From Paracoccaceae bacterium (lineage in GTDB: Bacteria; Pseudomonadota; Alphaproteobacteria; Rhodobacterales; Rhodobacteraceae), in NCBI GenBank assembly GCA_011523445.1, contig WTGT01000156.1, forward strand, positions 1 through 6,788: 6,788 nucleotides of DNA, written 5' to 3'. The position numbers and the translations under genes are program-made. Positions 1-5,822 of the stretch are shown here, in pieces. Within the stretch, counting starts at the first letter, position 1. The number at the start of each line of letters is the position of its first letter. The notes under the pieces are model-generated. The model did not search any database. It was not told the DNA's origin and saw only the letters and a list, made by a program, of their open reading frames with translations.

Positions 1-1
1 C

Positions 2-655
2 CTTTATACATTCTTTACAACACCTGCCATTCTGATCATAGGATTGGGTGTGGCCCTGGCTGTCAACCGGGTGACTGAAGGGCTTAGGGGCTCCCTGGTT
101 TTCATTTCCCTTTTACCCATGATCGTAACTCCCATCGTATCTTCATCTGCAATATTTTGGATGTTTCTGGATAATGGGATTGTTTCCGTGATTTTGAAAC
201 AATTGGGATTTGGTCAAATCTATTTTCTTTCAAACCAGATCTCCACCCGAATACTTATAATCCTTTACGGTATCTGGTTCGCAGCGCCCTTTGCCTTCAT
301 TATTCTTTATGCAGGTCTTCAGACGATGCCCAGAGATCCACTGGAATCTGCCATGATCGACGGGGCCAACGCCTGGCAACGATTGAGATATGTCATCATA
401 CCTCATCTGACACCCCTGTTGGCTGTTATCACAATGATTCATGTCATGGATGCCTATCGTGTCTTTGAACCGATACTGGTTTTTGGAACGTCCGTTTATG
501 CAAACTCTGTGCAGTACCTCACTTATTTTGTTCTCGGGGTACAGGACAATATCCACAAGGCTGCGGCGTATTCAATCCTCACGATTATTGGTGTGGTGAT
601 TTTGCTGATTCCCATATTGCGTCACACTTTCAAGGAACAAAAGGCAATCAATTGA
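2..655 (+). CDS. ABC importer permease, MalF/UgpA type (5' end outside window)
   Basis: Inner-membrane permease subunit of a binding-protein-dependent ABC importer, carbohydrate-uptake family (MalF/UgpA/LacF-like). The reading frame is open to the left edge (LYTFFTTPAILIIGLGVALA), so the TTG at 44 is only an internal codon and the true start lies upstream; 217 residues are visible. Several hydrophobic membrane segments can be seen. The cytoplasmic EAA loop that docks on the ATPase is encoded at 344-403: E-S-A-M-I-D-G, then a gap ending in I-I-P. It ends at a TGA that overlaps the TTG start of the next permease by four bases, indicating translational coupling and a heterodimeric permease pair. 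The transported compound cannot be read from the sequence: members of this family carry sugars, glycerol-3-phosphate and other polyols. Family is secure, substrate unknown. Confidence 0.93.
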   Translation, partial: LYTFFTTPAILIIGLGVALAVNRVTEGLRGSLVFISLLPMIVTPIVSSSAIFWMFLDNGIVSVILKQLGFGQIYFLSNQISTRILIILYGIWFAAPFAFIILYAGLQTMPRDPLESAMIDGANAWQRLRYVIIPHLTPLLAVITMIHVMDAYRVFEPILVFGTSVYANSVQYLTYFVLGVQDNIHKAAAYSILTIIGVVILLIPILRHTFKEQKAIN

Positions 656-1488
656 GAAAACGGAATTCATTTTTTCTTACGGCGATTACCAATAGTGGTT
701 TGGGACTGTGGTTGTTCCTAGCCATGTTTCCGTTTTTCTGGATGTTCCTCATATCCCTCAGGACACCAGTTGATGCATTCTCATCAAACCCTACGCTTTT
801 TGCACCGGTTACTTTCAAGCATTACTTTCATGTCTGGTTCGTGGATGAATTTTGGCGTTATGGTATCAATACGGCCATTGTTACTCTGGCGACAGTTGCA
901 GTTTCCCTTACTGTGGGTTGCCTGGCAGGTTATGCACTGGCCCGCTATGGTGGAAGGATGGGGTTTTGGCTATTGGTGGCAGCCTTGGTTTTTAGGGCAC
1001 TCCCGCATGTTGTCCTTTTAACTGCCTACAAGCCGATATTTTATGAGATGGGGTTGTGGAGTAGATACGAAATATTGATTATTGTACTGGTGGCCATAAA
1101 CCAACCTTTCACGATTTGGATGCTAAGAGCTTTTTTCCGCAGTATCCCCAAAGAGTTGGACGAAGCCGCGATGATTGATGGGTGTACTAGGTGGAAAGCT
1201 TTCAGGCTTGTCATCATACCGGTCATGTGGCCGGGAGTGATTACAGCAGGTTTGTTCTCTTTTATACTTGCATATAATGATTTCCTTATTGCAAGCCAGT
1301 TGATGAGTGGTGATATGACAACCATGACTGCTGCCCTGGGAAATTACATGGGACAAAATAGAAGCATGGAACGGTTGATGCATGGAATTGCTGGTTCAGT
1401 ATCGGTAACAATTCCCTTGCTATTTTTGATTTTGGTATTTCAGAAGCAAATTGTTGAAGGAATGACAGCAGGTGCGGTAAAGGGGTAG
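652..1488 (+). CDS. ABC importer permease, MalG/UgpE type
   Basis: Second inner-membrane permease of the same importer, 278 aa, the usual length for MalG/UgpE-like subunits. About six membrane segments are visible. The first follows a short basic N-terminus (MRKRNS) and contains LWLFLAMFPFFWMFLISL, typical of this subunit. The EAA loop lies at residues 171-190 (E-A-A-M-I-D-G at 171-177, I-I-P ending at 190). The start is TTG, in the overlap TTGA with the upstream stop; AAGGAACAAAAGG just upstream supplies a purine-rich ribosome binding site. No other start in this frame would retain the basic N-terminus and first membrane segment. Its partner is the preceding gene; the ATPase and solute-binding protein are not in this window. 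Two SnoaL-like genes follow at very short spacing, so the importer and those proteins are probably co-expressed. Confidence 0.95.
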   Translation: MRKRNSFFLTAITNSGLGLWLFLAMFPFFWMFLISLRTPVDAFSSNPTLFAPVTFKHYFHVWFVDEFWRYGINTAIVTLATVAVSLTVGCLAGYALARYGGRMGFWLLVAALVFRALPHVVLLTAYKPIFYEMGLWSRYEILIIVLVAINQPFTIWMLRAFFRSIPKELDEAAMIDGCTRWKAFRLVIIPVMWPGVITAGLFSFILAYNDFLIASQLMSGDMTTMTAALGNYMGQNRSMERLMHGIAGSVSVTIPLLFLILVFQKQIVEGMTAGAVKG

Positions 1489-1491
1489 AAT

Positions 1492-1935
1492 ATGTCGCGT
1501 GATTATAACTTGAAACTGGTACAGGAAATGTACGAAGCACTGAATAGGCAGGATATTGAAGCCCATGACAGGTATTGGCATGAGGACATGATTTGGCATG
1601 GACCATTGGGTTTTGGTTCAATCCATGGCTTGGATGGATTCAAAAACCAGGTATTGAAACCATTTTACAAGGCCTTTCCTGATTATCATGCAAAAAATGA
1701 TATTGAATTTGCCGATGAAAATTGGGTTGCTGCCACGGGTTTTGTTACTGGAACCCACAAGGGTCCATATTTGGGATTGCAACCAACCAATAAACCCATG
1801 CGAATGAGGTTTTCGGACTTTTGGTCTGTGCGTGATGGTAAACTCAGTGAAAATTGGGTCATTATTGATCATGTCGATGTGTTTCAACAGTTGGGATATG
1901 ACATTCTCAACAACCTTCCCAAAATTGAAAATTGA
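1492..1935 (+). CDS. SnoaL/NTF2-like single-domain protein
   Basis: Small cytoplasmic protein of 147 aa in the SnoaL-like (polyketide cyclase / ester cyclase) branch of the NTF2 fold. Family signs: an N-terminal helix (VQEMYEALNRQDIEA), the WHEDMIWHGP strand at residues 29-38, a G-LDGF segment before the second helix, and the C-terminal pattern SDFW-VRDGKLSENWVIID-VDVFQQLG, with E120, W122 and D126. In SnoaL itself an acidic residue acts in ring closure by aldol chemistry, but most bacterial relatives have no known reaction, so no product name is justified. It starts 3 bases after the permease stop, with AAGGGG as ribosome binding site, and is followed 6 bases later by a two-domain relative. 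The operon position suggests that it acts on, or on a product of, the compound imported by the ABC system. Family assignment is firm; role is inference. Confidence 0.85.
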   Translation: MSRDYNLKLVQEMYEALNRQDIEAHDRYWHEDMIWHGPLGFGSIHGLDGFKNQVLKPFYKAFPDYHAKNDIEFADENWVAATGFVTGTHKGPYLGLQPTNKPMRMRFSDFWSVRDGKLSENWVIIDHVDVFQQLGYDILNNLPKIEN

Positions 1936-1941
1936 GGATTA

Positions 1942-2946
1942 ATGATCATGAATGATTTTCAGGGCATAAAACAACTGGTAAGAGATTTTTACAAGGAGCT
2001 GGATGCCAGTTCAAAGGAAGGTGTCACGGCAGTATTGTCGAAATATGTTCATGACGATTACCATTGGCGGGGAATGTATCCATTCAATGAACTCAATGGG
2101 GTGGATGAAGTCAGTTCAATATTCTGGTATCCCCTGAAACATGCGATTGGGCCAATTCAACGACGTCCCGACATATTTTTTGCCGGTACCAATAATCTGA
2201 AGAACCATGGAGGTGATTGGGTCTGTTGCATGGGGCATCTCATGGGATTGTTTGATCAAAGTTGGCTTGGCATTCCACCCAATCGAAAAATGACCTTTTT
2301 ACGGTTTGTCGAGTTCAATGAAGTCAGGGATGGCAAAATCGCACAAACAGCAATGTTTTTTGATATACCGGCTATTATGAAACAGGTGGGGATAGATCCA
2401 TTCCCCAATGAAACCGGCAAGTGGTTTATTACCCCGGGGCCATTTACCCATGATGGCTTGCTTTATTCGAGAAGTGATCCCGAGGAATCGAAAAAGACCA
2501 TGGATTTGATTAATCGAATGGTTGATGACTTGGTAGGTTCCGATCTTGAATCACCACTGGATGAATTGAGGGAAACCTGGCATGAAGACATGATTTGGTT
2601 TGGGCCTGCAGGTATTGGTGCAACCTACACGGTTCCACGATATCAGGACCAGCATCAGGGCCCCTTTAGTGAAGGCTTGAGGGATATCGAATTCTTAGGT
2701 CATATCGCCAGTTTTTCAGAGGGTAAATTTGGAGGCTTCTTTGGTTGGCCCAATCTTTCCATGCGTCCTTCAGGTGGTTTCATGGGCTTCCCGGGGAGTG
2801 AAAAAACCGCTCACATGAGAGTTGTTGACATTTATCACAGAAATGGTGATCGACTGGCTGAAAACTGGATTTTCATTGATATACTGTATTTTCTGCATGA
2901 GCTAGGATTGGATGTACTGGACCGGACAAAACGGATCTATGGCTAG
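1942..2946 (+). CDS. Tandem two-domain SnoaL/NTF2-like protein
   Basis: Cytoplasmic protein of 334 aa made of two NTF2/SnoaL-like modules, about twice the family's usual length. Module 1 (about 1-165) has VHDDYHW at 36-42 and ends EVRDGKIAQTAMFFDIP-IMKQVG. Module 2 (about 185-334) has WHEDMIWFGP at 213-222 and ends NGDRLAENWIFIDILYFLHELG. Module 2 is closer to the upstream 147-aa protein than to module 1: both carry WHEDMIW, G-G and the ENW-x3-D ending. Module 1 has lost the ENW and reads QTAMFFD. Module 2 has a glycine/phenylalanine-rich stretch (GGFFGWPNLSMRPSGGFMGF) not seen in the single-domain neighbour. ATGs at 1942 and 1948 are both possible; GAGG at 1934-1937 sits 4 or 10 bases upstream respectively, so the second is equally likely and would remove two residues. 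No signal peptide. Reaction unknown. Confidence 0.85.
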   Translation: MIMNDFQGIKQLVRDFYKELDASSKEGVTAVLSKYVHDDYHWRGMYPFNELNGVDEVSSIFWYPLKHAIGPIQRRPDIFFAGTNNLKNHGGDWVCCMGHLMGLFDQSWLGIPPNRKMTFLRFVEFNEVRDGKIAQTAMFFDIPAIMKQVGIDPFPNETGKWFITPGPFTHDGLLYSRSDPEESKKTMDLINRMVDDLVGSDLESPLDELRETWHEDMIWFGPAGIGATYTVPRYQDQHQGPFSEGLRDIEFLGHIASFSEGKFGGFFGWPNLSMRPSGGFMGFPGSEKTAHMRVVDIYHRNGDRLAENWIFIDILYFLHELGLDVLDRTKRIYG

Positions 2947-2992
2947 AAAAGATAAATGAAGATACCGAAAACGGCCATGCTCATCCTTATGG

Positions 2993-3044
2993 GTGGTTAT
3001 GGTCAAAGTTAACCACTATAAATGGGTAAAAAGGCCATTTTTTT
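2993..3044 (+). terminator. Candidate terminator: two hairpins and a T run
   Basis: GTGGTTA (2993-2999) pairs perfectly with TAACCAC (3010-3016) around a 10-base loop. Directly after it AAATGG (3020-3025) pairs with CCATTT (3035-3040), and T is unbroken from 3038 to 3044. Position is right for the end of the permease/SnoaL transcript, about 45-100 bases after the last stop. The second stem is short and AT-rich, so termination may be incomplete. Confidence 0.4.
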
Positions 3045-3085
3045 CTGAATTTACTCAAAATCCCAATCAATATGTGGTATAGATT

Positions 3086-3114
3086 TTGGAATTTTACCCG
3101 GTCATAAATAGATT
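3086..3114 (+). promoter_or_regulatory. Weak candidate sigma-70 promoter for the TctC gene
   Basis: TTGGAA at 3086-3091 and TAGATT at 3109-3114 are 17 bases apart and each match the sigma-70 consensus at four of six positions. They lie in the AT-rich stretch between the candidate terminator and the binding-protein gene, where a promoter is expected. TATAGA at 3078-3083 is an alternative -10 without a good -35. In such AT-rich DNA a match of this quality can arise by chance. Confidence 0.22.
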
Positions 3115-3140
3115 TTAATTATTAAGACCATTTTTTCATA

Positions 3141-3148
3141 GGGAGGAA
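3141..3148 (+). promoter_or_regulatory. Strong ribosome binding site of the TctC gene
   Basis: GGGAGGAA ends two bases before the CC that precedes ATG 3151. It is the strongest Shine-Dalgarno match among the genes here and fixes the start. A strong site suits a periplasmic binding protein, which is usually made in excess over its transport partners. Confidence 0.75.
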
Positions 3149-3150
3149 CC

Positions 3151-4137
3151 ATGAAGTTTACATTTAATATTTTTCGATCATTGCTTTTGGGTTTAGTGGG
3201 ATCGTTATTGTTGGCCATGAGTGCATTGGCTGAATACCCTGAGAGACCCATTACCCTTGTTGTCCCCTACGGACCTGGAGGAGCTGCCGATTTATCTGGT
3301 AAAATGATCGCTGCCACAGCTCCAGGTTACATTGGTCAGCCTGTATTGGCTGTAAATAAAACAGGGGCTGCCGGGGTTGTCGGATCAACCTTTGTTATCA
3401 ACTCCGATCCTGATGGCTATACAATGCTTTCAGCCAGAGTAGGAAGCCAAATGGGGGTCCCAGCAATGAACAAGACCATTGGTTATGAGTGGGATGATTA
3501 CACCTTCATAGGCATGCTGGAAATCAATCCCTTTGTTCTTGTTGTCAATCCCGAAAGTGGCCTCAACTCCTTTGCCGACTTTGAGGCAAAACTCAAAGCT
3601 GGAGAAGAAATGTCCTATAGCTCTGCAGGTGTGGGGACCTTGTTGCACCTCGCAACGGCAGTTATGGCAGATTCGATGGAAATAGATTTCGAAAAACTTA
3701 TTCATGTACCTTACAAGGGTGGTGGAGCGGCAGCCAATGCGGTGGTATCCGGTCAGGTGGATTTTTCCTGGCAGAATCTGTCAGCCGTACTGGCTTCTGT
3801 TGAAGCAGGTAGGTTAAGCGCCCTTGCAGTAACCATGCCCGAAAGGCAGGAAGTGATTCCTGACGTTCCTACGGTAAATGAAGTTGGATACTCAGCACTT
3901 GAAAAAATCATTGGCTGGTCGGCCATCTACGGTCCCCCAGACCTACCTGATGAAGTTGTGTCCAAATGGGCAGAAGTATTGAATAGTCTCAAGGAAGACC
4001 GTGCCTGGCTAAGAATGACCCGATCATTGGGGAATATTGTTTCCATAATGTCTCCAGAGGAAACCAAGGCCTTTGTGGGTGATCAATATATGGTTTTCGA
4101 CAATGCCGTAAATGAACTAGGCCTTCGTATTGAATGA
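3151..4137 (+). CDS. TctC/Bug-family periplasmic solute-binding protein
   Basis: Periplasmic binding protein of the tripartite tricarboxylate transporter family (Bug/TctC), 328 aa, the normal family length. A Sec signal peptide is clear: basic MKFTFNIFR, a leucine-rich core, and a signal peptidase I site ALA-EY after residue 27. The mature protein opens with YPERPITLVVPYGPGGAADL, the family's first strand and ligand loop. Further hallmarks are SYSSAGVGTLLHLA, HVPYKGGGAAANAVVSGQVDF and the PDVPTVNEVGY region. Bug proteins characterised so far mostly bind small carboxylates (citrate, dicarboxylates, amino acids, nicotinate); this ligand is not predictable. No TctA or TctB membrane gene is in the window, so this is either an orphan binding protein, common in this family, or works with subunits encoded elsewhere. 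It sits 45 bases before ATG 4183 of a choline-sulfatase-like gene, which suggests a sulfated or quaternary-amine-related ligand (inference only). Confidence 0.93.
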   Translation: MKFTFNIFRSLLLGLVGSLLLAMSALAEYPERPITLVVPYGPGGAADLSGKMIAATAPGYIGQPVLAVNKTGAAGVVGSTFVINSDPDGYTMLSARVGSQMGVPAMNKTIGYEWDDYTFIGMLEINPFVLVVNPESGLNSFADFEAKLKAGEEMSYSSAGVGTLLHLATAVMADSMEIDFEKLIHVPYKGGGAAANAVVSGQVDFSWQNLSAVLASVEAGRLSALAVTMPERQEVIPDVPTVNEVGYSALEKIIGWSAIYGPPDLPDEVVSKWAEVLNSLKEDRAWLRMTRSLGNIVSIMSPEETKAFVGDQYMVFDNAVNELGLRIE

Positions 4138-4143
4138 TTTAGT

Positions 4144-4174
4144 TCAAGGGAGGGGGCTTATCCCTCTCCCTTGA
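4144..4174 (+). promoter_or_regulatory. 13-bp hairpin between the TctC and sulfatase genes
   Basis: TCAAGGGAGGGGG (4144-4156) pairs with CCCTCTCCCTTGA (4162-4174) around the 5-base loop CTTAT; all thirteen positions pair, one as a G-T wobble (4153/4165). It begins seven bases after the binding-protein stop and ends eight bases before ATG 4183. No T run follows, so it is not a classic intrinsic terminator. Such stems after binding-protein genes often stabilise the upstream message or reduce read-through. The left arm holds the only strong Shine-Dalgarno-like purine tract near the sulfatase and would be hidden when the stem forms. Confidence 0.7.
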
Positions 4175-4182
4175 GTATCCAA

Positions 4183-5733
4183 ATGCCCCAGTCCAAACCC
4201 AACTTCCTATTGATAATGGCCGATCAGTTTACGGCCAAAGCCTTACGGGCATTAGGGAATAAAACGGTAATTACCCCCAACCTTGACCGCTTGATTGAGA
4301 AGGGTGTTCTTTTTGAGAACTGTTACTGCAATCTGCCGATGTGTGCACCATCTCGGGCCTCACTTCATACAGGGAAATTGCCCTTTAGTATTGGAATGTA
4401 CGATAATGCCAATGAATTCCCTTCAGACATGCCAACCTTTGCTCACTATCTGAGAAACTTTGGGTATAGGGTCGAATTGACAGGTAAAATGCATTTTGTC
4501 GGCCCGGATCAATACCATGGCTATGAAAAACGCCATACTACCGAGATCTATCCAGCAAATTTTGCCTGGACCGTGGATTGGTCCAAGGGAAGGACTTACA
4601 GGCCGACTAATTTGACCATGGCCCCAATCATTGAGAGTGGTCCGTGTACAAGATCCCTGCAGATGGATTACGACGATGAGGTTGCCTATACAGGTTGTCA
4701 GGCCATCTACGATTTGGCCAGAAAATATGATGAAAAGCCATTTTTCCTCACGGTTTCATTCACTTCTCCCCATTCCCCATTTGTTATTGGTCAGAAATAC
4801 TGGGACCTCTATGACCATGAGGCCATTGAGCTTCCTGAAGTTCCACCAATGGAACTCGACAATATGGATCACCTGTCCCGTAACCTTCACTATTGTCAGG
4901 CAAGAGATCAATATACAGTAACCGATGAGCACCGCCGAATGGCTCGACATGGTTATTATGGGATGATCTCCTATATCGACGAGAAAGTTGGTCAACTATT
5001 AAGCATTTTGGAAGAAACAGGACTTGATGACAGTACAATTACCATCTTTACTTCCGATCATGGCGAAATGATGGGTGAAAGAGGAATGTGGTTCAAACAG
5101 CACTTTTTTGATTGGGCTGCAAAAGTTCCATTGATCTTTCATTCTCCTAAGGATTTTAGTCCTACCAAAGTGGGAACAAATGTTTCGCTTGTTGATTTGT
5201 TGCCGACCTTTATGGACTTGGCCTCAGGAAAAGAGTTTGAAGACTATTCAATGGAAATTGATGGAAGCAGTCTTGTTGGAGCTCTTGGAGGTACTTCCGA
5301 AGGTCTGGATGATATGGTTATTTCAGAGTTTGCTGCCGATGGTTCTACCGGGCCTAGCCGGATGATAAAGATGGGGTCCTGGAAATACATGTGGCTGGAA
5401 GGGGTCGATGAATTACTTTACAATTTGGATGACGACCCGAGTGAGGTAAAGAATTTGGCAGCTGAACCAGATTATGCAGCACAAAAGCAATCATTAAAAC
5501 ATGCACTGCTTGATGGTTGGGATCCAGTGAGTTTAAGAAGGACCATAAATGAAAGTCAAAGGAGAAGATTGTCAATACACAAGGCTACAGGTGGTGTTCC
5601 CACCTATGTAAATATTGCTCGGATTGACGATGAGCACCGTTATGTACGCAATGCCGGTGCGGCTGATACCAAAGCCAGAGCACGCCTTCCCTATGTTGCT
5701 CCGGTTACACCGGATGTAAAAGCCAAGGGGTAG
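4183..5733 (+). CDS. betC: Choline-sulfatase-like Cys-type arylsulfatase family protein
   Basis: Hydrolyses a sulfate ester to alcohol and sulfate; by family, choline-O-sulfate to choline, probably in the cytoplasm since no signal peptide is seen. 516 aa from ATG 4183, near the usual BetC length. Visible active-site parts: D14-Q15 (metal), C54-A-P-S-R (nucleophile cysteine, converted to formylglycine), K102/H104 in GKMHFVGPDQ, H197, D292-H293 in SDHGEMMGERG, and K305. Compared from memory with Sinorhizobium meliloti BetC, the order GKMH-VGPDQ-HG, IYPA-F-WT, QM-YDDEVA, DEKVG and the tail NESQRRR-RYVRN all match. ATG 4183 is preferred over TTG 4171 because it gives MPQSKPN and places the cysteine at 54, as in BetC; TTG 4171 lies inside the hairpin. 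Both have poor ribosome binding sites. Whether choline sulfate is the true substrate is open: a loop near residues 137-150 differs from BetC. A formylglycine-generating or anaerobic maturase enzyme must be supplied from elsewhere. Confidence 0.85.
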   Translation: MPQSKPNFLLIMADQFTAKALRALGNKTVITPNLDRLIEKGVLFENCYCNLPMCAPSRASLHTGKLPFSIGMYDNANEFPSDMPTFAHYLRNFGYRVELTGKMHFVGPDQYHGYEKRHTTEIYPANFAWTVDWSKGRTYRPTNLTMAPIIESGPCTRSLQMDYDDEVAYTGCQAIYDLARKYDEKPFFLTVSFTSPHSPFVIGQKYWDLYDHEAIELPEVPPMELDNMDHLSRNLHYCQARDQYTVTDEHRRMARHGYYGMISYIDEKVGQLLSILEETGLDDSTITIFTSDHGEMMGERGMWFKQHFFDWAAKVPLIFHSPKDFSPTKVGTNVSLVDLLPTFMDLASGKEFEDYSMEIDGSSLVGALGGTSEGLDDMVISEFAADGSTGPSRMIKMGSWKYMWLEGVDELLYNLDDDPSEVKNLAAEPDYAAQKQSLKHALLDGWDPVSLRRTINESQRRRLSIHKATGGVPTYVNIARIDDEHRYVRNAGAADTKARARLPYVAPVTPDVKAKG

Positions 5734-5770
5734 GATTTACCAGGATTATTTGGATTGGGAAATCTTCCAG

Positions 5771-5811
5771 GAGAATCGAGGATAGGGCTAAAACTTTAAA
5801 CCGTGATTCTC
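5771..5811. terminator. Weak inverted repeat between convergent genes
   Basis: GAGAATC (5771-5777) and GATTCTC (5805-5811) are perfect inverted copies separated by 27 bases, in the 89-base space where the sulfatase and the minus-strand gene converge. The position fits a shared terminator, but the loop is long, the stem is only 7 bp, and no T run follows on the plus strand. Little else is visible in this spacer. Confidence 0.25.
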
Positions 5812-5822
5812 AACGAAAAGGA

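Noticed and set aside
44..46. TTG at 44 as the true start of the first permease.
   Set aside because: The frame stays open to the window edge and the preceding codons encode a typical permease membrane segment, so this is an internal leucine or valine-type position.
230..556. Minus-strand and shifted-frame open frames inside the permease, SnoaL, TctC and sulfatase genes (for example 230-556, 1286-1621, 3430-3705, 4756-5038).
   Set aside because: They overlap well-supported genes, show no family motifs and have the composition expected of antisense or shifted translation.
2956..3012. An 18-codon reading frame (MKIPKTAMLILMGGYGQS) just after the two-domain SnoaL gene.
   Set aside because: Too short to judge, no clear ribosome binding site, and its end overlaps the candidate terminator hairpin; most likely chance.
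3078..3083. TATAGA as a -10 promoter box.
   Set aside because: No acceptable -35 box at 16-18 bases upstream; the closest, TTTACT at 3050, is 22 bases away.
4171..4182. TTG at 4171 as the start of the sulfatase, adding four residues.
   Set aside because: It lies inside the hairpin arm, has no well-spaced ribosome binding site, and ATG 4183 places the catalytic cysteine at 54 as in BetC. It cannot be fully excluded.
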